Source: Pseudisothecium myosuroides (lineage: Eukaryota; Streptophyta; Bryopsida; Hypnales; Lembophyllaceae). From it: a stretch of 64,000 bases of DNA. A program made the translations under genes and the position numbers. The notes under the pieces are model-generated. The model was not told where the DNA came from, ran no database searches, and saw nothing but the letters and a program-made list of their open reading frames with translations. Positions 11,071-24,001 of the stretch are shown in pieces (within the stretch, counting starts at the first letter, position 1; every line of letters starts with the position of its first letter). The stretch spans positions 23,647,452 through 23,711,451 of the forward strand of contig OX637294.1 of assembly GCA_951799445.1 (NCBI GenBank), read 5' to 3'.

Positions 11071-14000
11071 ATGCTTTCATCCCGTCAAGGTGCAACATCT
11101 CTCACGTTCAGAAGGACCACAAACTCGATGGAGCTTCACCAGAAATTTCTCCTGGGTCTCCTAATTATGATAAGCACAACGGTGCCCTTCGCCGCATCCC
11201 AATTGCAATCCAACATGACGATGAACGAAACGTTGTTGGCAAGCCAGAATCGGACGTTGTCATCTCCTGGTGGAATCTTTAAGATGGGATTCTTCCCTGG
11301 GATGAATCCCCAGACGTACACACTTGCAATTTGGTACGCTCGAGCAGGGAATGCGGTGGTGTGGATGGCGGACCCGTCGCTCAACTTGACAGGCGACGCC
11401 GTATTCGTATTCAGTCGTCGGGGAGATCTCGAAGTCTACCGGGATGGCGACTCGACTGTGCAACCGCTGTGGAGTTCTTCTTCGACTACGAATGTAAGTA
11501 GTCCCAACGCTTATCCGTGTATCCCTTGATTATGCTGGTGTTGGAATTACTAACATGGACAAGTTTTCTCACGACCTGCGTACTGACACCCCGACTGACA
11601 CTAGGTAGCTAGCTTGGTCGCGAAATTCAATTCAATAGCTAGTTCACAAATTACAGAAAACTGTTCCTCTGGGTACCTAGTACCTGATGGTCGTATTCGT
11701 CAGAAAGGATCAGAAATATGTGTGAATGTCAAGAGACTTCCTAAAATATTTAGGTGTACTTCTATAATAAGTAAGCGTGGTGTAGATCTGAGGTTCCAGA
11801 ATACGAGTCCCAGATGGACTGAAACAGTGTCAGTTTCTTGAAATTCGGCATTCTAACGAATTGAATCGATATGACGATTGGGTGTGTCCACGGAAAAACT
11901 ATATATTGTTAATAAAGAGCACGTTCCATTAAATTGGCGAATTTCTGATAGCCAAAAATGAGATCCACAAGCTGCTCTTCCTTTGAACGTCAATTTCGTT
12001 AAATTGGAGATATTCCATTACTTTGGCGAGGTTCAGACCGCACGGCCTTCAGGAACCCAAAATGTGGAGCTGTCCTAGTTTGTGGCCTGAAATTAGACCT
12101 TTGTGAATATATATGTCACAATTTTTGGTTTGTGGAATATCGCCAATTTAATGAAATTCACGATTTTGGTAACTAGCTAGACAGGGCTGGAATAGAATTG
12201 TGCAAAACTTTACCATTTTAACTGAATATTGCCAATTCAATTGAACTTCCCTGTAAACTGGTCGCTGGAAAGAGTTGGCCTAATATTCTCATGGGCCGAC
12301 GGAGAGACAATTTGCCTTGGGACTTGAGTAGCAAGCAAGCTGTAGGATTAACTGGGTTAATAAATCCTAGAAATTCATTAGCAACTTGTAGCCTCGCTAA
12401 ATGTGTCTCCGGGATCCAAGCGATATATATGATCATTATTCAACAATAACGAAGATCAGTACTTCTGCTGCAGCTATTCCTGTTTACCCTCATTCCTGGT
12501 GCAAAATCATCAGGGAAACTTCTGATACGTATTCTCGTAATAGAAACAAGGATACCTTTGTGTGCTCTACACTAATTCAACTGCAATTGACATGATACTG
12601 AAGTGAAAGTGGGACCTTCATTGCAGCCGAATTCAACAGCGAATGCAACAACAGCATCTCTCATGGACACAGGCAACCTCGTCCTCCTCACTTCAACATC
12701 CCAAATCACCTGGCAATCCTTCGACAGCCCCACCAACACTCTCTTACCAACCCAACGCTTTGCATCTTCCACCAACGTCACAATGACCTCATGGCAGAGC
12801 TCCACAAACTACAGCCGCGGCAGCTACTCCTTAACATGGCAATTTGGGATGCTCCATGCAACTTACCATCAACCCCCCACACCATATGCTTCCTCTCCCC
12901 CACCAGACGCCCCCTACTGGAACTTATACACAACTGCCACATACATGGTAGAGTTAACAACAGACGGTCAGTTTCAAGCAGCAGACATGGTTGGAAGCTT
13001 AACCAGCATTATTGGCAACAGTACCGACGCAGCGGAGACTCATCTCCGCCGCTTCACAATCGACCCTGATGGAAACTTGAGGATCCGGAGCTGGACTGAC
13101 AATCAATGGACTGTGGTTTGGACTCTCTACACCCAAAAGTGCTCTCTGTATAACCATTGTGGTTTCTACGCAATCTGCGACGAAACGATCACTGATACGT
13201 GCTCTTGTCCACATGGATTCACACCAATTACATCAACAGGAGATTTCCAAGGGTGTCAACGAGAGGAAGAGATTGTAACCCAAGTGACTGACACCGGCGG
13301 AAACGTGACAACAGTCGTAACTGAGCTTCACATGTATGAGTTAAACCTTGTGGACTTCACAAGTGGGATTCACTACGTGCATTACCAGAATGTTTCCTTA
13401 CAAGTTTGCCTGGAGAACTGTTTGAACTCCTCGATTTGTGAAGCGGCTGTGACTTCCGATCCTGATCGGAGTGGAGTGGTGGACGATTGCTGGCTGAAAC
13501 AGATCTTGTATGCTGGAAGACAAGAAGTTGCGAATAAAAAGGCGTTTGTGAAACTGGCGGTGGGTGCGGGGAAGAAGCAATTCTCTCGTGAAAAGCAAGT
13601 TGTGAGGCATCTTGTGATTGCGTTGATCGTTTTGGGCGTGGCGGTGGTGGTGCTGGGCTTAGGGTCGGCGCCTGCGGTGGGACTCTTTGTGGTGAGGAAA
13701 GCGAGGAGGCGGCGGGTGAGGAAGTTAGAGGAGAAGTGGGGGGCGGCGAAGGGGGGGACTGTGAGTTTTACGTATGGGGAGATGCGATTGGCGACGAGAG
13801 ACTTCGAGGAGGAGATTGGGAAAGGGGGGTACGGATCCGTTTTCAAAGGCGAAATCGGACAGCAAGCGATGGTACGTAAAGAGGATCGGATCGGACAATT
13901 TTGATGATAGGTTCTGTTTTGGTTTTGGAAATGCATACAATATGTCATGGTTTTATCAGTCAATCTTGACACGCTTGTCAAACAGGCACGAGGGGAAACC

Positions 14001-15864
14001 TAAATTGTTAAAGGCTGGGTTGAAATCCGTGCAGAAAGAGTTCATCAAATTACAGATGTAACTTCAAAGAACTGTTGAGTTTAGAAGTAGATTAAATGCA
14101 CAGTATGTTACAGTCTTGTGTCTGCACATCGTTGTTTCGTTCTGTTGTTAGTTTTGCAGTGAAATTGGCACGTACGGATTTACTCATGCAACTGAACCTC
14201 AGAACTCATTTGCTTTTGAGGATTCCTCTGATAGTGCAGTCACACGATTCCACTAATGGTCTACTGGTTAGGATGGTGGGCTAGCGGCTTCTTGGAGCTC
14301 CAAAAAGCGGCTACGGCAAGGGCGTTCTTTTAAGGGGTTCTGCCTTGCTTTTGTTGGCGGATTCCGTAGGGGACAGTCTTGTCTACTTGCTTTACTGTTG
14401 GTGGAATCCAACTGAACTCATGCATGCCACCCAAGTGAGGTCTTATTAGAGCTAGAAACAATTGTGACACAATTTTGACAAGCGCTATGAAACACGCCCT
14501 GAATTTCAATGCAAATGTCCACCCAGGTGGCTGTGAAACGTCTCGACAAATTGAGTCCCCGCGACGACGAATTCGTGAACGAGGTGAACACGATCGGCTG
14601 CATCCACCACATCAACCTGGTGAAGCTTCACGGCTACTGCTCCTCTTCCACTCACAAGCTCCTCGTCTACGAGTTCGTCGCCAACAGCTCCCTCGACAAA
14701 CTCCTCTTCCGTCGCGACGCCAAGTCTGACTCCCTGATTCTGGAATGGCGCACCCGCTTCCAGATCGCCCTCCAAACCGCTCGTGGCTTAGCCTACCTCC
14801 ACGAGGACGTGCGCGACCAGCGCATCATCCACTGCGACATCAAGCCCGAGAATATCCTCCTGGACTCCAAGATGACGGCGAAGGTTGCCGACTTCGGCTT
14901 GTCCCGCATCCTGAACCGCGAGCAGACGAGGACCATGACGAAGCACATCAGGGGGACGACGGGGTACTTGGCGCCCGAGTGGACCTCGGAGAATACACCG
15001 ATCACAGCGAAGATTGATGTGTTCAGCTTCGGAATGGTGTTGCTGGAGGTTGTGAGTGGGAGAAGGAACTTGAGGCCGTATTGGATTCATGACGAGGAGA
15101 TTCACGACTCGCAAATGGAGTGTCGGTATTTCCCGCAGTGGGCATTTCCGAAAGTGGAGACGGAGGATTTTTTGGAGGTGGTGGATGGGAGGTTGGAGGG
15201 GATTGTGGATGCTAAGCAGGTAACTAAAACGCAACTGGAGGCTTTAGGGTTTGGGATTACGGTTTAGGGAAGTCTCTTATGAAAGATTGACAGTAATTGC
15301 AGTGCAAAGTTTGAACAGAACTTGGGAATTTGAGCTGATGGTTGGAATGGCTTTAGGGTTTAGTAGCATCTCCTGTGATAGGTTAAGAGATTGACTGTAA
15401 TGTCATCGCAAACTCTGTGCAAAACTTGGGAATTTGAACTGACAATTGGAAATGGCTTTAGGGATTTCAGAATTTTAGGATTAGCAACTTCTCATGTGAC
15501 AGCTTGAGAGATTTTCAGTAATTCCAGTTCAAATATTGTACAAATACTTGCGAATGTGAACTGAGAATTGGACGATTCTTATGGAACTTTGATCTTGTAG
15601 GTGAAGCGGGCGTTGCTGGTGGCGTTTTGGTGTATCAATGAGAATCCGAATAAACGGCCAACGACGTCGAAAGTTGTGCAGTTGTTGGAGGGGCACATTC
15701 CGATTGAGCAACCTGTGGCTAGGCCGAGGTTTCTCGACATGGAGCTGGGATACAATTCTTCGCAAGATTCGGATGCTGTGTTGAGCACCCTCACGGAACA
15801 GCATGAGTCTAGTACTGTTTCGGAGGGCTTGCCTTCCGAAGGGTCCATGTACATTGGCAGATGA
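11071..15864 (+). CDS. G-type lectin S-receptor-like serine/threonine-protein kinase
   Basis: Four exons in one phase: 11071-11493, 12627-13871, 14527-15219 and 15601-15864, giving 874 aa; all introns are GT-AG. A Met at 11128 starts a clean signal peptide (MELHQKFLLGLLIMIS), so the first 19 residues from 11071 may be untranslated. Domains in order: B-lectin (about 45-180, ending TWQSFDSPTNTLLPTQ), S-locus glycoprotein region, EGF-like segment (CSLYNHCGFYAICDE), PAN-like cysteine region, TM helix about 469-498, then kinase: G-loop GKGGYGSV near 539, VAVK lysine 560, HCDIKPEN with catalytic D660, DFG at 678-680, APEW 705-708. Cys precedes the catalytic Asp, so it is a non-RD kinase, as in SD-2-type plant kinases and many innate-immune kinases. 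It should sit in the plasma membrane with the lectin part outside; the ligand is unknown. Introns 2 and 3 split the kinase domain. Confidence 0.93.
11915..12253. mobile_element. pogo/mariner-like MITE in intron 1 of the receptor kinase
   Basis: The ends are imperfect inverted repeats sharing the core TTC(A/C)ATT(A/G)AATTGGC. The right end, read inward, starts CAGGGAAGTTCAATTGAATT, and TA dinucleotides flank it at 11913-11914 and 12254-12255. Related core motifs recur inside at about 11995-12035 and 12135-12160, so it may be compound. TA target and CAG-type ends fit Tc1/mariner/pogo non-autonomous elements. There is no coding capacity. Confidence 0.5.
14240..14400 (+). other. tRNA-like segment in intron 2 of the receptor kinase (possible SINE head)
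   Basis: The stretch near 14257-14275 (TGGTCTACTGGTTAGGATG) resembles the D-arm/A-box of plant tRNA-Glu/Asp-like genes. Downstream, GGGGTTCTGCC could be a decayed B-box. No full cloverleaf can be folded by eye, and there is no clear poly(A) tail or duplication. It may be a tRNA pseudogene or SINE remnant. Confidence 0.2.
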
Positions 15865-17080
15865 GGAATAGAGCTTCCCGAAAACCCTACACCCTAAAAC
15901 CGTAAACCTAAAAACCTAAACTATGAAACATGAACCCCTGGATCCTACACCTGAAATTGTCAGAATAAGCAACATTTGAGTATGGTTCTACTATGTTGTC
16001 CAAGTTTTTGCTGGATTTTGCTGGGAATCAAAAGTGGATTTCAAATTCTCCGAATGGACATTGAGTGGCTATATAATGAATTTTCAAAGTGTTGAAAATA
16101 GGTGTACCTATAATTGATCCTAGGCCCTTGTAAATAGAGGTTGTAAATTTCTAGGCAAGAAATTGCAAGGATTGATCTTACAAATGGATCACAATTAGGT
16201 GCAATTAGATTATGGACTAGATAATGCTCAAGAGTCGGGAGGCTCAAGAGCGTTATGGGACATAACACCAAGTCTTAGAGTTCATCACCAACATCCGTAT
16301 CTATACTTTTCACAAATCTAAGTGTATAGAAAGAGGGGTTGCAATATGAATTATAATGCTTTTCTGACTATCTAATGGAATGGTGACAAATCTACCTTGA
16401 AAATTGGACTTGGCATTATGGAGTATTTTTATATCGCATCTTCAAATCTTTGGGGGTCTGGCTTGTTTGTTTGCACTATCTAAGCTTACAAATACTTAAA
16501 AGACATTTATGAAACTTTTCATTGTTACACTGTAATGAAATGTTGTTCGGGGACTTTTACTGAATAGATGCGTGTGACTGAAGCAGCAACTGAAGATCGA
16601 AAGGAGAGAAGTGTTGGAATGGTTGAAATTCGTTGAAATTTTTTCAGAACGTACTGATTTAGAAATTCTTTAAAGAGAGTCTGAAGATTTTGTTCTCTCT
16701 TACTGGATTTGGGAGATTTTGACTGTTTATGCTGTAAGCTTAGAAGGGAGATGAGAACATGTTGCTAAACAGTAATTTATACTGGCACGTCTAGTTTACA
16801 TGTCAAAGTCTAGTTATAGAACTGGCTTGTGATTGGCAAAATTGAAAATTAAAGCAAGTTTCACAATGTCAACAAACAATCAAATTGAAACAACATAAGT
16901 TAATAGCACATTACACAGCCAAAGTAGAGGACAAGAAGTGGGTTACTGTACAAAACTGAAAAAAATAATTTCACAATGCAGCAGCTTTGCTGATATAGTA
17001 CAAGTGAGATGGCTATGATAACAAGTAATCACAGTGCCCTAGGAGCTACATTATAATTTTTTTGGCTTTTCTAATTTCTC
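15865..17080. other. Spacer between convergent receptor-kinase and starch-synthase genes
   Basis: Contains the 3' untranslated regions of two convergent genes and, at about 16040-16165, a degenerate copy of a dispersed repeat also seen at 35.2, 35.95, 48.2 and 62.0 kb (shared core: AATGAATTTTCAAAGTG, then GGCAAGAA). No ORF of note. Confidence 0.5.
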
Positions 17081-17327
17081 AACAGCTACAGTAATTGTAG
17101 AAGCCGGTAGTAATTGTAATGCCCCCATCTCCAATTGCAATAAAATACATAGTCTACAAGAAGGAAGTGCAACACGTGGTCGACCAGGGCAAGAAACAAA
17201 AAGATGACCAAGGTATGTGCACCCCGAAATGTATGTACAGAGGACGTTCATATCAAGGGTGCACACAACTTTTATATAAGTTTCAAGCCAGGCCGGCGCA
17301 CCAAAGTCACAGCAACCAAGGGAGGAA

Positions 17328-20300
17328 TCATGAGACGGAAGCAGAAGGATGTCCATCTTCAACAGCCTTCTCGTACAGCTTGATGTATTGGTTAATTGGA
17401 ACCGCATCCCAACTCATGTCGAAGGACATCACTTTCTTCACAAGCTCTGTCCACCATTGTGGTCGTTCCTTGTAATATTGCAGTGCCCGGTCCAAAGCCT
17501 TTGCCAATGCCTGCTTGCAACAAGCCAAAATCATTATATGTTAGGAACCTGAAGCGATATGGTGAGCACCGTGTAAGATATTCTTGCCTTCTATTTGTAA
17601 GTCATGTTCCAATGCAAACAATTAGATTGTAGCGAAGACAATTATAAAATAAGGCAGATAGCCTCACTTCGTTGTGTCACAAAAGAAAGTTATGCATCAC
17701 TCACTTCTTCAGATGGTTCGACGAAGACAAAACCGTTCCGTTTCTCCACAGGGATATGCTTTTGGTCGACATCGCACACACTGCAATCAACCCCACAGAA
17801 TATGTAAATCGTCGAGTATTATAGAGCCTCGCAGTGAGCAAATAGTTTTCTCTCGCTTCTCTTCAGCTTTCAGGAAATGAAAGAAATCCAACCCATCAGA
17901 ATATTTAACAGACGAAATGGAGTCGGTGGAGTGAAACTACAAACCTGTCAGCCAAACCACCAGTCTTGCGAACAACAGGAATGGTCCCGTACCTCATTGA
18001 GTACATCTGCATACGATCAATTCCACAATTAAAATTTGCCAAGTCCAAGAGGCGCCAACTTAATCAGAACCTCAAGTATCTCACAAACTGTAGATGCCAC
18101 ACTTCGAAATAATGGTATGCATCTATTCATAACGGTGAGAAACTTTTTTGTGACTTAAGTGTGAATTTCGAAGTAGGTACATCTATTTCCACTTCAAAAC
18201 TCAGACCTCTTTAAGATCACCTTCTCCAAACCAAATCCTTTTCTATCTCAACCAAATTCTAGGGAAAAGATGAAGTTCAAACTGACCTGAGTCAGCCCAC
18301 AGGGCTCAGAGATGGACGGTATCACGAATATGTCGGCTGCGGCGTAAATGTTACGTGTGAGAGTTTCTTCAACCCTTAGGACAAGCCGAATATGCGGATG
18401 ATTTTCAAACTGCTTTGCAAGCTCATCAAACTCTTTCTGCAAATCAAAACATATCATACTCAGTGTTAAGCAATATTCTCCGGTTATTTGTGAACATTCA
18501 CATGTACAGAAAGAGTTTGATATATTTGCAAATTGTGTCTATTAATGGAAAAAATCCTTCGAATGGATCAATCGACTTCAACCTACAAATGGTGAATGCT
18601 CTATCATACCTTGATGCTAGGAACTTGACTGGTGCCTTGCAGAATGAATTGCCCTCCACGTTTGAGAGTGTGGAAAATGGCAGAACGAAGGAGATGGACA
18701 CCCTTCTGGGGTACCAATCTTGATACACAGCAAACCTGCCAGAAAATACACATACATACCAATTAATCTCCAACTGCCCAAAGGTCAAAAACGGAAAATT
18801 CTATCCGTTTAGAAGTTGAGGAAGCTTCAAGGAGAGTTGTAAAGATCTACAACAGAAAAGACGAGACCATGTCCTACATTTTGTTAACAGTAAAAACATG
18901 CTTTCAAGTTTATTATAACTGACTTAGAGCTTCCAAAACGGACTTCCAGGAAACAAAACAATCACACGCAGACGTTTAATTCATGAGCTTACAAGAGGTC
19001 GTTTGGCGTCAATGCCTTCCGTCGACATGCCCAGGCTTCTCCGGAGATTGTTTTTCAGCACCTCCTTCCCCTTCAAATTCTCCGTGCTGAAGTGGTGCTT
19101 CAGATAGGTATCAGTCGCGGGATTCCACACATTGTCATCAATGCCGTTCACGACGCCGTAAAATTTCTTGGTCAACTTTCTGAGAGTGGTGTGCAAACCG
19201 TCTCCTCCCTGCACAATTAAATAATATTAAAAAATGTTATTATTAAATAATATCAATTATACTGAAAGACAGTTCTGATGGTGAAAGAAAGACATTCAAA
19301 ACCAGTCAACAATTTCGCTTCAATATGGTGTAATTGCTCACCTGAGGTGTGAGAACCTCTTTAGCATACGTAGGAGACACTGTTGTGATGAAGTCCGCAT
19401 GCAGAAGACCACTCTGAACACACAAACAGTAACATTGATAATCAAGTAGTGACTCCCAATTTTAAAACAAATTACTTCCTTGACGTTTGTCCAGGAAATT
19501 GTAAGGTTACGTGCTTGAAAAATTGCAAGTTCCGTAAAAATACAGCCAAACACCTGTAATATCGCTCTGGGTGCCCAAAATGCAACTGAATATACACAGC
19601 TCTATAACGTTGTTATAACTACTAGTGTTGCATTTGATGGTGACATAAACGAAGCACTTGGCATTACAAGAAAATGGTCTAGAATCCTATTCATAAGTTT
19701 TAGAATTGGATCCATTCCCAAGAGCTGGGTGAGAACAGAACAACATGTGCTATTAGAAAATATGAAATTAAAAAGGCTTGGGTGGGTGGTATTAGAGCTC
19801 TCAATCTCACCTTGAGAGGGTTAATTTTGTCCGGCAAAACATCATCCTGGAAATGATCCTTGTGCAAAGGTGCGTTGAACTGAATTCCACATGACAAAAG
19901 CTCCTCCATGGAGCCCTTTCCTTGAGGCTCAAAATTGTGACAAGTGAAGGCAATCTTTGCGTTTAGACCCGATTTGGCATAAATGCTCTTGTACAACGGT
20001 GCCTGCAAGCATAAGAATCATAAGACACAAATAAATCAGAATCAAAGTTTCAAAGATTAACATACTTTCGCCAATTCATAAGCACTTAGTCATCCATAAA
20101 CCTCCGCGCTACACAGATATTGGAGATACTTTCCACCAACAATCAAATGGACTACGCTAAATATTGTCATTCTTCAAGGACGAACTTGGCACATGTGCAA
20201 CTCATTCATCCCCTCCACAAAGAGTCTATGACCTAGATTGAGTATTGCCTGCGATGTACTACAGCTTATGGCGGGTGAACGTCACGACCATGTTCACTCT

Positions 20301-22940
20301 TTTGTGACATGCACACACTACAAGTGAAGTAGTAGCACAGAACATGCAATACGCATTCTAGCAAAACCAATGACAAATATGCAACAGCTTGCATTGTAGA
20401 GTACAAAGCAAGTGAAAGTGTGCCACGTTCATTCCCCAACAAACAGGAGTTGCTATTTAGTGTAAAAAAAATAGCAACTTCGAAGAGATTGAAGAAACCA
20501 AAGAGGAGCTCAAACAGGTACTTACCACGACGGCCACTGGCCAGTCGTGACAGTGAATGATGTCAGGCTGCTTGCCGAATTGCACCAGAAACTCCAGCGC
20601 TGCCCTTGAGAAGTACGTGAAGCGCTTCACGTCATCCGGCTCGCAGTAGACTGAATCGCGGTCGAATAGCTTCGCTGGATGCTGAGGGTCGATGAAGTAC
20701 ACCGGAAGGCCTACACCAATTGCAATCTTTACGTAAGACTCCACTTGATTTTGGTAAATTTCTATCAAGCAATCTTTGCACCAAAAATAATCTTTAATTG
20801 CAGTAGCAACTTAGAAGCACAATAGATGTAAAATTGCAGATTCATTAAGTGGCATTGGATCCTAATGTAGTATAAAGTGCACCTAGCTTTGTGCACTTTC
20901 TAATGAATATTTACAAAACAAAGCACAGAAAGAAACAATGAAACAAGCTCTTTTAAAAGTTTTGGCGACAGGCATTCACTAACTTACCTTCAACCTCGCC
21001 AGTCCACACCTCGTTCTTGTGCAAAGAACCTTCAAAGTAAGAGTCAAAGTGCTTGTTCAGTTTCTGCAGAGTCCAGTCCAGATTCCATTCAAACATCGGA
21101 ACAAGTTTGCAAGAAATCGTATTCTATATGTTAATAACAAAGACAAAATGATTTTGGAAATGAAAATACTTGGGAAGTTTTAACTGTATAGATGAAAAGT
21201 AGGAGACAAACATCAATGTCATTAATCACATACTTTTGATCATTTATACTACAATAGTAAATTACAACCCTCAATCTATATCTAAACTTTTGTAAGAAAT
21301 TTATACGGGGGCAAGCAAGGATGCATCGACCACAGAAATTTCAGCAGTGAAAATGGAAACATCTTTTTTGTGACCGGGTCAATCAACAACTTGCAAATTG
21401 AAATGGGACGGGCGTGAAAACAAACCTGGAGATCCTTGACTGCGGTCAAATCCAAGGTCCTGTATTTTGGAATAATGATCTCCACTTGATGACCCTTGTT
21501 TTGAAGTGCTCGGGCAAGACCTGTCACTACATCGCCCAAACCTCCAACCTGGAGATCATCGAACCACACAGACGTTTGAATGAAGTTAGTGAACTCCGGA
21601 GATAGTTCCTACACCTCAATCCTCTTCTGAAGCTTGAGCCACACTAATTTTCAATTGCGAAGCTGCAAAAGGGATTTATAAACAAGAACATGTATAACAA
21701 GACTGAGGATGAAAACCAAGGATTAGAGAACCCTACCTTGGCGACAGGAGCCATTTCGGAGGCAAGATGCACCACGTGGTACTTGGGCCTTCTGCATAAA
21801 ACAGCAGAATAAAAAAGGGTTAGCAAAACCAAATTGGAGCTCTGAGATTAATACCGAAACGACGAAGAGATCCAAAACCACGAAACTAAACTGGGGTTAG
21901 TGACTCTTTTCTGAGCGAAGTATGGCCAGGATTTGAAATATGGCCAGAAAGTAGGTCTATAGCGATAAGCCAGTAAGAAACGCTAGAAGGAAGATACAAT
22001 GATGTAGCCAGGCCTTACAAATAAAATTTGAAAACTTGTTGCAAAATAGGAAAAAATAAGGGGAAAAAATGATACGAGACTCGTTAGAACTCGTTGCCTC
22101 AACTAAAGTCTTAGGAACGCCTAAAACTGAATCCAAGAAAATGGAGATTGAGAGGTACCGCTTGAGAGAAGCTGGGAGCTCAAGGTTGTGGAGAAACCGA
22201 GCCACGAGCTTCTGCACATTTTGGGGGTCAATCTTCGGCGCAGCTCGAGCTGCTGGTCGAACATGCCGCACATTTTGGGGGTCAATCTTCTGCACAACTC
22301 GAGATTCAGGTCGAACATGCCGTCCTCGCGGGACAGGCCGCGGCACGGCTAGCTTGGTAACGAAGTCGGCGCCATTTCCGTAACGAGATGATACCAAGGC
22401 GCTGCTACTTCTCACAAGCTATGCATCACACCCAAAGTTCACATGGAAATTAATGATCTAGCTACCGATCGCCGTCAGAAACACGGACAGATTACTAAAG
22501 TAGTAAATTAAACTTCCCTTGACCAAAAAGACTCTCACCCACATGGCAACCTATTATTTGACATGAGCATAACTTACGGGAAAATATTGAAAAGCCAGAT
22601 TTCATAATGGTAGCTGAACTTCGCAAGAAAAAGTACCAAATTATGATCATCACCACAAATTGTGAACCTCATGGCACTTCATTTTTGAGGTACCGCGACA
22701 CGGGTGCAAATGAAAGGTACGAAAGCCAGATTTCGACATGAGATTCATAACGGTAGACAAGTTTTCCACAGACAACACCATACTATGATCACTGCTGCAA
22801 AATTGTTGCCAGGTTGTTCACCATGTACCAGTTCAGGTACAAAAATAAAAAAGAGACTCCAAAACAAGGGCTCCAAGGAACTACGTTACCTGGTAATCGT
22901 TTGAGCGGGTTCTTCCCGGAGTTCTCTGGGGCAGGCTCAT
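17328..22940 (-). CDS. SS4-like: Starch synthase, SSIV-type (GT5), plastid-targeted, short N-terminus
   Basis: Fourteen exons join in phase to 608 aa: 22940-22890, 22418-22159, 21791-21737, 21548-21426, 21063-20988, 20710-20526, 20002-19811, 19413-19342, 19208-18993, 18735-18610, 18436-18287, 18006-17945, 17780-17705 and 17510-17328. It transfers glucose from ADP-glucose to glucan ends in the plastid. KVGGLGD is at 122-128, HCHDWP at 241-246, EPCGLTQ at 496-502 and KTGGL at 516-520, so both ADP-glucose/glucan motifs are intact. [18 protein letters not shown] and the VNGID..WNPATD stretch resemble SSIV rather than SSI-III. The N-terminus is basic and Ser/Arg-rich (transit-like) and carries an 18-residue tandem duplication at 50-67/68-85. 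The long coiled coil of typical SSIV (about 1000 aa) is missing: only about 104 residues precede the catalytic part. The first two exons are inferred from phase and splice sites and are less certain than the rest. Confidence 0.93.
22197..22322. repeat. 54-bp tandem duplication in exon 2 of the starch synthase
   Basis: Two adjacent copies share CACATTTTGGGGGTCAATCT and GGTCGAACATGCCG. The unit is a multiple of three, so the protein gains a second 18-residue block (RHVRPxxRxxxKIDPQNV) in frame. Its placement in the transit-peptide/linker region suggests low constraint. Confidence 0.85.
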
Positions 22941-23990
22941 GTCGAGCCGACGTTTCGATGAGCACTTGTGATTCTGTTACACCACGATGTCGTCACAGAA
23001 AGTCATGATCAGTACTATTTAATTACACAATCCATAACACTCTCAATCAATCTTCTGCAGCGCGCGACAACACAAGTGGAATGCTAGCTAGCCGCCGCAT
23101 GGAGAGATGGTACAGATCCACGTGTACAATACAAGAGGTGTGTCATATGAGCAGCAGTCCTCACAACATTTCTACAGCTTCACTAGTGAACACTCATAAA
23201 AACTCTAGCTACTCGTCTTTGGTACAGCATTGGATTTGCTTTCACATTGTCATGAGCGATAAACATTGTCACTTACAATATTCCCCGACTCTTCCGCACC
23301 AACGTTGAGAAAATCACCGACCAACTTGCTTTGCCAAGTGAACGTAACTACCTAGCCACGTGCTCGCAAGAAAAGTTCAGCTGCTCGTTCGATTGCAGCG
23401 TATCGACTCCCCAAGCTAGTTGCAACAGAACCAAAACTAAACCTAGCTCCAACGCACTACCGAAGTAACTCCAGATCACGAAATTTTCTGTAGAAAATCG
23501 CCGACACAGCCCACTTCAAGTGACGTGCGCACGAGCTGATCGATCACTTACAGCTGTTCTAACCAAGCACTGATCGATCTACCAAAGCTCACTAACTAAC
23601 AAAGAGAATGAACAAGTGCTGTATGTACAGTAATACACGAACTAGCTAGTGGATCCCCAAACTGGTTGAAAATTGCTGGATCCCCAAACTGGTGGTTTGC
23701 GACCCTCGCTTGCAACTCAATAGTCAAACAAAGTACGTGAGGAACTCGATCGGTCGATCGATCTGTAGAGCGTGCGAGCTTCAAAAACAGGCCACAGGAC
23801 TAAGCTAATATGGAAAGATCTGCTTGCAAAGACTGATCGAAATGTGACCCGGTCAATTCCAGGAACGAGCTCGAAGACTGCTTCGATCACGATGTGCATG
23901 AATGTGAGAGTTTGATAATTCTAGCGCAAGATGAGACAAACTGAACTGTGCACAGAGTTGATGAGATGTCCTGAGGACTGGGGAGGGCGT
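22941..23990 (-). other. Probable 5' leader and leader intron of the starch synthase gene
   Basis: Non-repetitive DNA of near-genic composition lies between the TATA box at 24.0 kb and the first proposed coding exon. Short ORFs here (23081-23308 +, 23596-23784 -, 23717-23899 -) show no domains. At 23646-23700 the phrase GGATCCCCAAACTGGT appears twice 30 bases apart. Confidence 0.4.
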
Positions 23991-23993
23991 TCA

Positions 23994-24001
23994 TATTTAT
24001 A
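23994..24001 (-). promoter_or_regulatory. TATA box, probably of the starch synthase gene
   Basis: Read on the minus strand the site is CTATAAATATGA. It lies about 1.05 kb upstream of the proposed start codon at 22940, so a long or intron-containing 5' leader is implied. The stretch between (22941-23990) holds no convincing coding exon. Confidence 0.5.

Noticed and set aside
13382..13981. 199-codon ORF antisense to the receptor-kinase gene
   Set aside because: Shadow of the sense reading frame; the plus strand carries the conserved domains.
14788..15234. 148-codon antisense ORF over the kinase domain
   Set aside because: Shadow of GC-rich coding exon 3.
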